A DNA stretch of 64,000 nt. Origin: Falsiroseomonas oleicola (GTDB lineage: Bacteria; Pseudomonadota; Alphaproteobacteria; Acetobacterales; Acetobacteraceae). Shown here one piece after another: positions 39,575-48,102 of this stretch. The number at the start of each line of letters is the position of its first letter. Position 1 is the first letter of the stretch. Location of the stretch: contig NZ_JAERQM010000005.1 of NCBI RefSeq assembly GCF_019029495.1, positions 186,001-250,000 on the forward strand, read 5' to 3'. The position numbers were made by a program, and so were the translations under genes. The notes beneath the pieces are model-generated. The model saw only the letters and a program-made list of their open reading frames with translations. It ran no database searches and was not told where the DNA came from.

Positions 39575-39940
39575 ATGAGCCAGGCCGAAGAATTCCACAA
39601 CCTGGATGACGAGACGCAGGGCCTGGCCCGCGAATTGGCGCCGGGCGTCACCACCCGCATCTTTCCGGGCGAGCACGCCATGCTCTCCGTCGTCCGCATC
39701 GCCCCCAATGCCATGGGCACGATGCACGACCATCCGGAGGAGCAATGGGGCGTGCTGCTGGATGGCAGCGCCGTGCGCATCCAGGGTGGGGAGGAGATCG
39801 CCGTGAAGAAGGGCGACTTCTGGCGGACCCCGGGCGGCGTGCCGCATACCATGAAGGCCGGCCCGGAAGGCTGCCGCGTGCTGGATATCTTCGCCCCGCC
39901 GCGCGAGGCCTATCGCAAGCAGGGCAAGGGCTTCGGCTGA
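39575..39940 (+). CDS. Cupin-domain protein
   Basis: This 121-residue single-domain cupin has the two metal-binding motifs: MHDHPEEQWGVLLDG (two His and a Glu) and FWRTPGGVPHTMKAGPEGC (third His). Cupins bind a divalent metal and range from isomerases and dioxygenases to sugar binders; nothing narrows this one. It follows purA by 11 bp and probably shares its transcript. Its last 31 bp overlap a small ORF on the opposite strand. Confidence 0.85.
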   Translation: MSQAEEFHNLDDETQGLARELAPGVTTRIFPGEHAMLSVVRIAPNAMGTMHDHPEEQWGVLLDGSAVRIQGGEEIAVKKGDFWRTPGGVPHTMKAGPEGCRVLDIFAPPREAYRKQGKGFG

Positions 39941-40101
39941 GACGCCGCCGGAATGAAGGCCCACCAGCCGTCATCCTCCGGCAGCATCGCCTCGGCGGCG
40001 CAGGCCCAGATGTCCCAGCTATGCTGGGCGACCTGATCCATCGCGATGAGCCACGCCAGCACGAGCAGCGCCATCAGGCCGATCAATGCGCGCGTGCTCA
40101 T
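39910..40101 (-). CDS. Small single-pass membrane protein (63 aa), unknown
   Basis: An ATG at 40099-40101 is preceded by AGGAG about nine bases upstream and opens a 63-codon frame. The product starts MSTRALIGLMALLVLAWLIA, a clear transmembrane or uncleaved signal segment, followed by an acidic, Trp-rich tail with PEDDGWWAFIP and two cysteines. It lies 23 bp downstream of the MipA-type gene on the same strand and may be co-transcribed. It overlaps the convergent cupin gene by 31 bp. The family is unknown to me; coding status rests on the Shine-Dalgarno, hydrophobic helix and position. Confidence 0.6.
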   Translation of the reverse strand: MSTRALIGLMALLVLAWLIAMDQVAQHSWDIWACAAEAMLPEDDGWWAFIPAASQPKPLPCLR

Positions 40102-40124
40102 CGTGACGATCTCCTGCTGACCTT

Positions 40125-40946
40125 TCAGAATCGGTAGGTCACGCCGACCAGGCCGAAGGGCTGGGTCTTGCTTTCGGTGATCGGGCTGTCCGCCGCATCG
40201 CCCAGCAATTGCGCCACCCCCGCCGTGCCGTTCAGCGACCACCGATCGCTGAGGCTGTAGATCGCGGTGAGGCTGCCCTGGACCGAGCGGAACCCGGCCT
40301 CGGCATTGTAGGCGGCGAAGCGGGACCGGCTGGCCTGCCGGGATGTCACGCCGAACCATTGTTGCATGCTTTCCTCATCCGCCCAGCTCGCCTCGACCCG
40401 GCCGAGCAGCATCAGGCGGGGGCCGACCGGCTGGCGCATGGAGGCGCCGATGGTCAGCGTGGTGCCCTCCTGGTCGCCCAGGGCGCGCGCCGCCTCCAGC
40501 GACAGGCCGAAGCGGCCGAAATCGCCGCGCAGGAACAGTTTGGCCCGGGCCGCGCCCTCGATATCGCCCATGCCCTGAAGCCGCGCCGCCACGTCCTGGT
40601 CGCGGCCCGGCGCATAGCCGATGGAGCCGCCGATGGAGAAGGGACCCTGGCGGAAGGCGACCACGCCCAGCCCGTCGCGCGGATTGAGGAAGACGGTATC
40701 GAGCAGCGGCAGAGCGGGGCGGTAGGCGAGATCGACCAGCGGGAAGGGCGAGACCTGGGTCGTCTCGCTGCCCGGATAGGCCGGGCCGACGGCCGCGCCG
40801 GCCCCCAGCCGCAGCGACCAGCCACCGGCGGCAAGCGGCGCCGGCTGGGCCTGGGCCGCCAGGGGCAGGGCGGTCGCGGCCCCCGCCAGGATCAGGGTGG
40901 CCAAGGTGCGGGATGTCTGGCGAAGGCGGCGTGTTTCAGGCGTCAT
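40125..40946 (-). CDS. MipA/OmpV family outer-membrane protein
   Basis: This 273-residue protein is an outer-membrane beta-barrel of the MipA/OmpV family. A signal peptide (TLATLILAGAATALPLAAQA) precedes the family opening LRLGAGAAVGPAYPGSETTQ and FPLVDLAYR. Repeated amphipathic strands follow, and the chain ends VGVTYRF with a terminal Phe as in barrel proteins. The family includes MltA-interacting scaffolds and proteins responding to toxins or metals. It is divergent from an OmpR-type two-component pair, which often regulates such genes. Start at 40946 is supported by the signal peptide and an AAGGA upstream. Confidence 0.88.
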   Translation of the reverse strand: MTPETRRLRQTSRTLATLILAGAATALPLAAQAQPAPLAAGGWSLRLGAGAAVGPAYPGSETTQVSPFPLVDLAYRPALPLLDTVFLNPRDGLGVVAFRQGPFSIGGSIGYAPGRDQDVAARLQGMGDIEGAARAKLFLRGDFGRFGLSLEAARALGDQEGTTLTIGASMRQPVGPRLMLLGRVEASWADEESMQQWFGVTSRQASRSRFAAYNAEAGFRSVQGSLTAIYSLSDRWSLNGTAGVAQLLGDAADSPITESKTQPFGLVGVTYRF

Positions 40947-40966
40947 GCAGGCGATCCTTGGTGGCG

Positions 40967-40985
40967 TTCCGGGCGAGTCCCGGAA
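40967..40985. promoter_or_regulatory. Inverted repeat TTCCGGG-N5-CCCGGAA upstream of the MipA-type gene
   Basis: A perfect 7-bp inverted repeat in the 180-bp divergent region, 20-40 bp upstream of the MipA-type start. It could be an operator or a 5'-UTR hairpin of that gene. Confidence 0.35.
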
Positions 40986-41126
40986 TGAGCCTCCTTCTAC
41001 CGCCGCTGGATTGCGGCAAGCTGGCACGGTCGCGGCCCCGGCGCGTCAGCTTCCGGCAACCTGGCCGTGGAATGCTGGCGCCGCCGGTCATCCCGGCCCG
41101 ATCCCATGCCTAGAACCGAGAGGCCC

Positions 41127-41798
41127 ATGCGTATCCTGCTGGTGGAAGACGAGGTCGAATTGGCAGGGGCGCTGCGCGTGGCGCTGGCGCGGCGCGGCTT
41201 CGTCGTCGACTGGGTGCCCGACCTGGAACAGGCGTGGGAGGCGGTGCGGGAGCCGGGGCTGCGCGCCGTGCTGCTGGACCGTGGCCTGCCCGATGGCGAC
41301 GGGCTGCGGTTGCTGCCCGTGCTGCGCCGGCTGGCCGATCCGCCGCCGGTCATCGTGCTGACCGCCCGGGGGCAGACCACCGATCGGGTGGAGGGGCTGG
41401 ATGCCGGGGCCGAGGACTACCTCGCCAAGCCCTTCGAGCTGGACGAACTGCTCGCCCGGCTGCGCGTGGTGATGCGCCGCCGTTCCGGCGCGGCGCCGGA
41501 GCCGCTGGTGCTGGGCGCGCTCAGCTTCGACCTGGTACATCGCGAGGCGCGCGTGGCGGAGGTGCCGCTGCATCTGCCGCGCCGCGAGCTGGCGGTGCTG
41601 GAATTGCTGCTGCGCCGCGCCGGGCGCGTGGTGCTGCGCGAGACGATCGAGAGCGCGGTCTTCGGCCTGGACGATGCGCCGGTCTCGAACACGCTGGATT
41701 CCCATGTCTCGCGGCTGCGCCGGCGGCTGGCCGAGAGCCAGGCGCGGGTGGGCATCCATCCCGTGCGCGGCGTCGGCTACATGGCGCGCGCCGAATGA
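41127..41798 (+). CDS. OmpR-family response regulator
   Basis: This 223-residue regulator has a receiver domain with acidic pocket (VEDEVE), phospho-acceptor Asp51 in LLDRGLPDGDG and Lys101 in YLAKPFELDELL, followed by an OmpR-type winged helix (RRELAVLELLLRRAGRVVLRE; NTLDSHVSRLRRRL). It resembles QseB/TctD-type regulators. It is translationally coupled to its sensor kinase (4-bp overlap) and divergent from the MipA-type gene, a likely target. Confidence 0.94.
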   Translation: MRILLVEDEVELAGALRVALARRGFVVDWVPDLEQAWEAVREPGLRAVLLDRGLPDGDGLRLLPVLRRLADPPPVIVLTARGQTTDRVEGLDAGAEDYLAKPFELDELLARLRVVMRRRSGAAPEPLVLGALSFDLVHREARVAEVPLHLPRRELAVLELLLRRAGRVVLRETIESAVFGLDDAPVSNTLDSHVSRLRRRLAESQARVGIHPVRGVGYMARAE

Positions 41799-43165
41799 AG
41801 CGCTGTGCCGACCGGCCGCCATCCCTCGCGCGGCGCATGACCATCGGGCTCATCAGCTTCCATTCGGTTGGAATTCTGCTGTTGCTGCTGTCCCAGCCAC
41901 TGGTCTTCGCCAGCCCCGGATCGCTGCGCGAGTGGTTCGCGACGGAACAGGCCACGAGGTTGCTCGCGGAATCGCTGCGCCGCGACGCGCGGGGCGTGCT
42001 GGTCTTCGCGCCGACGCTCGCCATGGAAGCCTATATGCAGGCCACGCCCGAATTCTGGTTCGGGGCATCGGACGGAACCGCCCGTGTGCTCGGCGGCAGA
42101 GGCTTGCCGCCCGTCGGCCTGTGGCCGGGTGAGGGCGGTACGCTGGGGGCGCGGGCGGAGCTGCCGGTCGGCGTTGCCATCGACATCTGGACCGAAGGCC
42201 GTCGCGTGGGGGCGTTGATCGGGGGGCAACGCGGCAGCCTCTCCGCCGGCATCTGGGCCTGGGTCACAGAATGGCTCGGGTACTGGCTGAAGGCGGTTGC
42301 GGTCATCTCGGTCTGCACCAGCCTGGTGACCTGGTGGCTGGTCGGCTTCCTGCTGCGCCCGATCCGCGCCGCCGCCGCGGCCGCCAGCCGGCTTGTGCCG
42401 GGCCAGCACCAGGTGCTGCTGCCGGTGGCGGGCGTGCCCGGTGAAATCCTGCCTTTGGTCACCGCCGCCAATGCCGCCTTCGACCGGTTGGAGAAGGAGC
42501 ATGAGCGCCAGCGCCGCTTCATTGCCAATGCCGCGCATGAACTGCGCACGCCGATCGCCATCCTGTCCCTGCGGCTCGATGAACTGCCCGAGGGCGCGAC
42601 GCGCCAGCGGCTGCGGCTCGACCTCCGGCGCCTCGCCCTGCTGGCCGACCAGTTGCTGGACCTGGAGCGGATGCAGCACGCCCAGGCCGAGGTCGGCGCG
42701 GTGGCCGTCCAGCCGGTGGAGATGGTGGGGCTGGCCCGCGAGGTGGTGGCGGAAATCGTGCCGCTCGCACTCGATTCCGGCAGCGACATCGCCTTCCACA
42801 GCGCCGTCCCGCGCTGGGTCATCCAGGGCGATCCGCCGTCGCTGCGCAGCGTGTTGCTGAACCTGCTGGGCAATGCCCTGGCCCATGGCGGACCCGGCGT
42901 GCAGGTGGAATTGCGGATCGGGGTCGATGGCGTGCTGGAGGTCGCCGACCATGGCAAGGGCGTGCCGGCGGAGGCGCGGGAGCGGGTGTTCGAGGCCTTC
43001 CAGCGGGCCGGCGGCGGCACGGGGGCAGGGCTTGGCCTGTACATCGTGCGCGAGGTGCTGCGCGCCCATGGCGCGAGCATCGAGCTGCGGGATGGGAATC
43101 CGGGTGCCGTCTTCCGGCTTCGGTTTCCCCCGGTCCAGGGGCAGGTCGAAGGCGCGATGGGTTGA
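41795..43165 (+). CDS. Sensor histidine kinase
   Basis: This 456-residue kinase has an N-terminal transmembrane helix (about 15-38), a periplasmic sensor domain (about 40-160), a second helix (WLKAVAVISVCTSLVTWWLVGF), a HAMP-like linker, the dimerisation/phospho-acceptor helix with His248 in NAAHELRTPIAIL, and an ATPase domain with N box (LLNLLGNALAHGG) and G boxes (VADHGKGVP and GTGAGLGLYIV). Its ATG overlaps the response regulator stop. The stimulus is unknown. Confidence 0.94.
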   Translation: MKRCADRPPSLARRMTIGLISFHSVGILLLLLSQPLVFASPGSLREWFATEQATRLLAESLRRDARGVLVFAPTLAMEAYMQATPEFWFGASDGTARVLGGRGLPPVGLWPGEGGTLGARAELPVGVAIDIWTEGRRVGALIGGQRGSLSAGIWAWVTEWLGYWLKAVAVISVCTSLVTWWLVGFLLRPIRAAAAAASRLVPGQHQVLLPVAGVPGEILPLVTAANAAFDRLEKEHERQRRFIANAAHELRTPIAILSLRLDELPEGATRQRLRLDLRRLALLADQLLDLERMQHAQAEVGAVAVQPVEMVGLAREVVAEIVPLALDSGSDIAFHSAVPRWVIQGDPPSLRSVLLNLLGNALAHGGPGVQVELRIGVDGVLEVADHGKGVPAEARERVFEAFQRAGGGTGAGLGLYIVREVLRAHGASIELRDGNPGAVFRLRFPPVQGQVEGAMG

Positions 43166-43330
43166 GACCGGTTCCAGGCGCCATCGCCTGCATTCCGGGC
43201 AGGGCGGCCGGCGGCCTGATCGCCTTGCCGGCAGCGGCCTCGCCGGGCCGCCCGCTTCCGCGTGAAAGCCGGGTGCCGGAGAGGCGCGTCGCATGTCTAT
43301 CCTGTGGGGAAGCCTGAAGGACACGACGCC

Positions 43331-44302
43331 ATGTTCCGACGCCATCTCCTCGCCACCCTGCCCCTGCTCGCCGCGCCCACCATCCTGCGCGCCCAGCCCG
43401 CCTGGCCGGACCGGCCGGTGCGCATCCTGGTGCCCTTCGCCCCGGGCGGGAACACCGATGGGCTGGCGCGGCTGACGGCGGAGATGCTGCAGGCCGAGAT
43501 TCCCGGCGGCAGCTTCGTGGTGGAGAACCGCACCGGCGCCGGCGGGTTGATCGCGGCGGAGGCGATGGTGCGCGCCCCGGCCGATGGCCATACCTTGATG
43601 ATGGTGGCGGTGGCCGTGCTGGCGGTGGCGCCGGTGGCGATGGCCCAGGCGCCGCGCTTCGATCCGGTGGCGGATGTGACGCCGATCGTGAACCTCGGCA
43701 CCAACCCCTTCGTGCTGATGGCCCATCGCAGCGTGGAGGCCACCGACCTGCCCGGGCTGATCGCCTGGATGCGGGCGCGGTCGGGCAACTTCCCCTATGC
43801 CTCCGGCGGCGTCGGCAGCTTCCAGCACCTGTCGATGGCGCTGCTGCTGCAACGCATCGGCGTGCAGGCGGAACATGTGCCCTATCGCGGCGGCGCGCCC
43901 GCCCTGGCCGATCTGATCGCCGGCAACGCGCCGGTGATGTTCGCCAATCTGTCGGAGGCCGTGCCGCATGCCCGGAACCCGGCGGTGCGGCTGTTCGGCG
44001 TCTCCAGCACCGGCCGCGCCGCCGCCCTGCCCGAGGTGCCGGCGATCGCGGAGGTGGTGCCTGATTTCGAGACGATCACCTGGAACGGGCTGATGGGGCC
44101 GAAGGGCATGCCGCCGGCGGTGGTCGCGCGCATCCACGGCATCGTTGCGGCGGCCCTGCAGAAGCCCGCCGTGCAGGCCCGCATGGCGCAGATCGGCGCC
44201 GATCCGCTGGGCGAGGGGCCGGAGCCCTTCGCCGCCCGGCTGCGCGCCGATGTGGCGCGCTGGGGGGAGGTGGTGCGGAGCGCCGGGATCCGCTTCCAGT
44301 AG
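43331..44302 (+). CDS. Tripartite tricarboxylate transporter receptor (Bug/TctC family)
   Basis: This second Bug/TctC-type periplasmic receptor (323 residues) starts MFRRHLLATLPLLAAPTILRAQ, a signal with an FRR twin arginine. It has WPDRPVRILVPFAPGGNTDGLAR, ENRTGAGGLIAAEAM, VPYRGGAPALADLIAG and WNGLMGPKGMPPAVV. It is monocistronic between the sensor kinase and a convergent gene 6 bp away. Substrate is unknown; no TctA/TctB genes are near. Confidence 0.92.
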   Translation: MFRRHLLATLPLLAAPTILRAQPAWPDRPVRILVPFAPGGNTDGLARLTAEMLQAEIPGGSFVVENRTGAGGLIAAEAMVRAPADGHTLMMVAVAVLAVAPVAMAQAPRFDPVADVTPIVNLGTNPFVLMAHRSVEATDLPGLIAWMRARSGNFPYASGGVGSFQHLSMALLLQRIGVQAEHVPYRGGAPALADLIAGNAPVMFANLSEAVPHARNPAVRLFGVSSTGRAAALPEVPAIAEVVPDFETITWNGLMGPKGMPPAVVARIHGIVAAALQKPAVQARMAQIGADPLGEGPEPFAARLRADVARWGEVVRSAGIRFQ

Positions 44303-44308
44303 AAGGGT

Positions 44309-46006
44309 TCAGCGTGCCACTGCCGTCAGGCCCAGCCGCCGCGCCGTCTCGGCGGGGCCGGCGGCGGTCAGGCCCTCCAGCTCGCCGAAGCTGATCGGCT
44401 CGGCCGGACGCAGGCTGAATTCCAGCTCCCGCGGCTGGCGGATGAAGCTGGCGATCGCCTGGCGCACCGGCAGGAAGGGGTCGGCGGCCGGCGCGGCGGG
44501 GGCGGCGGCCGGGGCGCCCTTGCGGGCCGGGGCCGGGCGGCCGGGCGGCGGTGCGCCGGGGACCGGCATGGCGAGCGCCGCCTGGGCCATCTGTTCCCGC
44601 AGCCGCTCCTCCGGCATGCGCTGCTGGCGAGCCTGCTGGGCGATGGCACGGCCGAGCAGCCCCTGGTCGCGCAGGCTCAGCGACAGGCTGCGCAGCCGCG
44701 CCTGCATCAACCGGGCCATATAGGCGTCGTTGTCGCGGGCCTCGCCCGGGGTCGGCAGCGGCATGCCGATCAGGTCGGCGCGCAGCGTGAGGGTCACCGC
44801 CTGGTCCCAGGCGATGCGGAAGGGGTCGATATCCATCGCCCCATCGGCGCGCCGCACCGTGCCGCGCAATTCCAGCCCGCCGCCAAGGTCGCGGTAGCCC
44901 GCCTGGTCCAGCCAGGGGGCGGCGCCGGGCGGCAGGCTGACGCGCAGCCCCTGCAGGGCCATGCCGGTGCTGGCCAGCCCGCTCTGGTCCATGGAGGCCT
45001 CCACCAGCATCCGGCCGAGGCTGAACACCTGCTGGCCGCCGGCCTCCGCCGCCATGCCTTCCAGCACGATGCTCTGCGGTGTGCCGACCACCGGGTCCGG
45101 CACCTGCTTGTCGTCCATCACCGCGGCGATGGTGGTGGCGATGTCGATGCCCTGGGCGGCGATGCGGCCGATGCGCAGGTCGCCGGCGCCGAGCTGGCCG
45201 AAGGGCGCGGCCAGCCGCACGCCTTCCAGCGCCACATCCGTGGTGCGGCCCGGCACCCAGTCCCGCACCGCGAATCGGCCGATGGCGAGGTCCACCTGCT
45301 TCTCCGGATCGCGCAGGGTGGCGCCTTCCAGGGTCAGGTTCTGCACGGAGAACTGGCGCGGATCGGGCATCGAGCCATCCAGCGGCGGCAGCACCATGGA
45401 TTGCACGGCGACGCGGCCGAGGCGGAAGCTGGTGCCGCCCTTCCCGTCGTCGCGGAAGTCCACGCCTTCCAGCGTCGCGGCGCCCAGCACGCCCGGCCCA
45501 TAGCCCTCCGCCGAAGCACGGCCGACGGAGAGGTTGCCGTTCTTGCCGGTGCCGCGCAGCGACTCCAGCTCCATGGTGCCGAGCTCGAAGGTCTCCAGCG
45601 CGAAGGGCTCGCCGGGGGCGGGCAGCGCCATGCCACCCAGCACCAGGCGGGCCAGCTCGAAGCGGTCATCCTCCGTGCCGATATTGGTCAGCAGCACCAC
45701 GGAGCGGGCCTCCGCCCGGCCCAGCCGCCGTTCCGTGACGTCCTGCACCAGCAATTCGGTGACCGACAGCCGCTCCCGCGCCGAGGTGATGGTCAGGTCG
45801 CCGAGCCGGGCGCGGCCCGTCACCGGGTCCACCTGGCGCATGCCCACGGCGAGCTGCGCATCGGCGCCGAAGCTGCCGCGCAGCCTTTCCAGCGCGGCGT
45901 CGAGCTGCCGCTCCGCCTCCGCCTGCGCCAGGGCGCCCACGCCGAGCAGGGCGATGGCGCCGGTGACGGCGGTGCTGAAGACGAAGGTCGCAAGACGGCG
46001 GCGCAT
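44309..46006 (-). CDS. Large exported protein of unknown function
   Basis: I do not recognise this 565-residue protein. The start (MRRRLATFVFSTAVTGAIALLGVGALAQAEAE) has a basic end and one hydrophobic stretch, giving a signal peptide or membrane anchor. The body carries repeated beta-strand-like units of the type LGxxxIxxL-V (RARLGDLTITSARERLSVTELLV, QFSVQNLTLEGATLRDPEKQ, LGAGDLRIGRIAAQGIDI), as in AsmA-like or DUF945-type periplasmic proteins. A helical segment and a Pro/Ala linker (about 470-515) precede the end. It may work in lipid transport or envelope assembly, but this is inference from repeat style only. It is convergent with the TctC-type gene. Confidence 0.78.
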   Translation of the reverse strand: MRRRLATFVFSTAVTGAIALLGVGALAQAEAERQLDAALERLRGSFGADAQLAVGMRQVDPVTGRARLGDLTITSARERLSVTELLVQDVTERRLGRAEARSVVLLTNIGTEDDRFELARLVLGGMALPAPGEPFALETFELGTMELESLRGTGKNGNLSVGRASAEGYGPGVLGAATLEGVDFRDDGKGGTSFRLGRVAVQSMVLPPLDGSMPDPRQFSVQNLTLEGATLRDPEKQVDLAIGRFAVRDWVPGRTTDVALEGVRLAAPFGQLGAGDLRIGRIAAQGIDIATTIAAVMDDKQVPDPVVGTPQSIVLEGMAAEAGGQQVFSLGRMLVEASMDQSGLASTGMALQGLRVSLPPGAAPWLDQAGYRDLGGGLELRGTVRRADGAMDIDPFRIAWDQAVTLTLRADLIGMPLPTPGEARDNDAYMARLMQARLRSLSLSLRDQGLLGRAIAQQARQQRMPEERLREQMAQAALAMPVPGAPPPGRPAPARKGAPAAAPAAPAADPFLPVRQAIASFIRQPRELEFSLRPAEPISFGELEGLTAAGPAETARRLGLTAVAR

Positions 46007-46097
46007 GGCGGGCTCCCGTGATCTGGTTGGGGCCAGCCTATCCAGGAAGCGGGGTGCCGGTCCAATGCGGCCTATAGCGCCGGGTTTCGCGCCTGTT

Positions 46098-47291
46098 TCA
46101 CGGGATGGCGGCGGCGGCGCGGACTCCCTCGATCATGCTGGTCTTCAGCAGATGCGCCCGCGCCTTGGCCGGGTCGGCAGCCGTCGCGCGGAGCTCATCC
46201 AGCCGTGCCAGGCGTGCGGCAGGGTCCTTCTCCTCCAGCGTCTTCTTGTTCGCGATGGTCATGGCCTGCAGGAAGGCCTCCGCCACCTTGCGGCGCTGGC
46301 GGTCGTAGCGGTCCAGCAGATCGTCATCGCCGCCCGCCAGAACGGCGGCGATTCGCTCCGCGGCGAGGATGGCGTCATGCACGCCGAAATTCATGCCCAT
46401 GCCGCCGAGCGGATTGTTCACATGCGCCGCATCGCCGGCCAGCAGCACGCGACCCTTGCGGAAGTTCGCGGCGACGCGCTGGTGCACGGCATAGAGGTTT
46501 GTGTGCACCACCTCATAGCCTTCCGGGTCGGGGATCAGCGTGGCCAGGCGCCGGGCCGCGGCGACGCGGTCCAGCAGCTCGGCCTCCGGCGCTTCCGGAT
46601 CGGTCGGGAAGACGATTCGCCACAGGCCCGGCGGCGCCTTGCCCGGCACCTTGAACAGCGCGCACCAGGTGACGGGGTCCGAGACGTAGGAAGAAATGGC
46701 ATAGCCCTTCGCCGCCATGTCCCGCGGCGTGGTCACCACCAGGAAGCGCTCGGGATAGGTGAAGCCCTCGAAGGCGATGCTCTGGCTTTTCCGCACCACG
46801 CTGCGCCCGCCATCGGCGCCGAGCAGATAGGCGGCGCGGTGGAGGTCGCCCTCCGAGGTCGTCACGGTGACGCCATCGGCATCCTGCGCCGCATCGGCGA
46901 CGGTCACACCCCACAGGACCTCGGCATGCGCGAAGGCCTCCAGGTGCCGCAGCAGGATGCGGCACAGCTTGTGCTGTTCGCATTGCAGCCGGAAGGGGAA
47001 GGGGGTGGCATCGGCCAGGATCGAGAGGTCGAATTCCGCGACCACCCCTTCCTCCCGCCCGCGAAACTGCCAGACCGGCGCCCGGATACCCTCCGCCAGC
47101 AGGTCGGCCGTGACGCCCGATTCGAAAAGCATCTCCATCGTCGGGGGGTGGATGGTGGCGGCGCGCGGGTCCTCGAAGGGTTCCGTATGGCGTTCCAGCA
47201 CGCGCACGGCGATGCCGGCGCGGGCCAGCATCAGCGCCGCCGTCAGCCCCGCGGGGCCGGCGCCGGCGACCAGGACCTGCGGATCGGCCAT
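46098..47291 (-). CDS. FAD-dependent aromatic monooxygenase
   Basis: This 397-residue protein is a class A flavoprotein monooxygenase (p-hydroxybenzoate-hydroxylase-like). It has the dinucleotide motif VLVAGAGPAGLTAALML, the NADPH-related DG motif LLGADGGRSVVRKS and the FAD-ribityl motif GRVLLAGDAAHVNNPLGGMGMN. Start 47291 (MADPQVLVAG) is set by the FAD fold; upstream in-frame sequence is noise. It is 5 bp downstream of an Asp/Glu-racemase-fold gene. Hydroxylation of an aromatic or N-heteroaromatic ring is likely, but the substrate is unknown. Confidence 0.9.
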   Translation of the reverse strand: MADPQVLVAGAGPAGLTAALMLARAGIAVRVLERHTEPFEDPRAATIHPPTMEMLFESGVTADLLAEGIRAPVWQFRGREEGVVAEFDLSILADATPFPFRLQCEQHKLCRILLRHLEAFAHAEVLWGVTVADAAQDADGVTVTTSEGDLHRAAYLLGADGGRSVVRKSQSIAFEGFTYPERFLVVTTPRDMAAKGYAISSYVSDPVTWCALFKVPGKAPPGLWRIVFPTDPEAPEAELLDRVAAARRLATLIPDPEGYEVVHTNLYAVHQRVAANFRKGRVLLAGDAAHVNNPLGGMGMNFGVHDAILAAERIAAVLAGGDDDLLDRYDRQRRKVAEAFLQAMTIANKKTLEEKDPAARLARLDELRATAADPAKARAHLLKTSMIEGVRAAAAIP

Positions 47292-47296
47292 GCGGA

Positions 47297-48040
47297 TCAA
47301 TGCTCCGCCAGCAGGCGGCCATGGCCGGGGATGCGATCCTCGATGCCGGTGGCGCGCATCGCATGCCAGGCGAGCACGGCATTGATCGCCAGCACCGGCT
47401 TGCCGAACCAGCGTTCCCCTTCCGCCGCCACATCGACGCCGACGAGGTTGGTGCCGACCTGCACCAGCGCCTCCACCCCCGGCGCATCCAGCTCCCGCAG
47501 GCTGTCGCGGATGGCCTGTGGCTGCACCTGGGCGATTTCGCGCGGGGAGGGGCATTTCAGGCCCTTCAGCGCCACCACCTCGAACCCCGCCTCGACGAAC
47601 CAGGCGCGCACCATCTCATCGCCGCGCGGCTGGTGCGGGGTGAGGATGGCGATGCGGCGGGCGCCGAAGGCGCGCAGCGCGGCGGCGGTGGCGAAGCTGC
47701 CCATGCTGACGCCGACGCCGGCCTTGGCCTCCAGCTCCGCCGTCAGCTTCTCCGACGCCGCGAGGCCGCCCCAGAAGGCTTCCAGCGCCACGCCCATCAC
47801 CAGGTGGTCCGGCGCGCAGGTCATCACCTGCTCGATGGCGGCGCCGAGCCCGTCGCGCATCGCCTGCACATGTTCCAGGAAGGCCTGTTCGCTGGTCAGC
47901 GGCCGTTCCTTGATGGAGACGCGGGCGAGGTGGAAGGTCACGCCGGCGGGGCGCAGCACATCCATCTCCGGCTGCACGATGGTGTTGGTGGAGGGCACCA
48001 CGACACCGATCTTCTTCCGCCAGCCCAGAGCATCCGCCAT
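47297..48040 (-). CDS. Asp/Glu racemase-fold protein (maleate isomerase/arylmalonate decarboxylase-like)
   Basis: This 247-residue protein starts MADALGWRKKIGVVVPSTNTIVQPE, typical of the maleate isomerase/arylmalonate decarboxylase branch of the Asp/Glu racemase superfamily. ARRIAILTPHQPRGDEM and AINAVLAWHAMRA fit that fold. The two catalytic cysteines of maleate isomerase are not where expected: the first site reads LVMGVALEAFWGG and the second ALVQVGTNLVGVD. Cysteines are present elsewhere (Cys75, Cys163). It may therefore be a different subfamily with other chemistry. It forms an operon with the FAD monooxygenase. Confidence 0.85.
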   Translation of the reverse strand: MADALGWRKKIGVVVPSTNTIVQPEMDVLRPAGVTFHLARVSIKERPLTSEQAFLEHVQAMRDGLGAAIEQVMTCAPDHLVMGVALEAFWGGLAASEKLTAELEAKAGVGVSMGSFATAAALRAFGARRIAILTPHQPRGDEMVRAWFVEAGFEVVALKGLKCPSPREIAQVQPQAIRDSLRELDAPGVEALVQVGTNLVGVDVAAEGERWFGKPVLAINAVLAWHAMRATGIEDRIPGHGRLLAEH

Positions 48041-48102
48041 GCGAGGAATCTCCCAATTGTCCGGACAGGTTAGAGAGGGTCCGGGCGATCGGGAAGCCTG
48101 CG

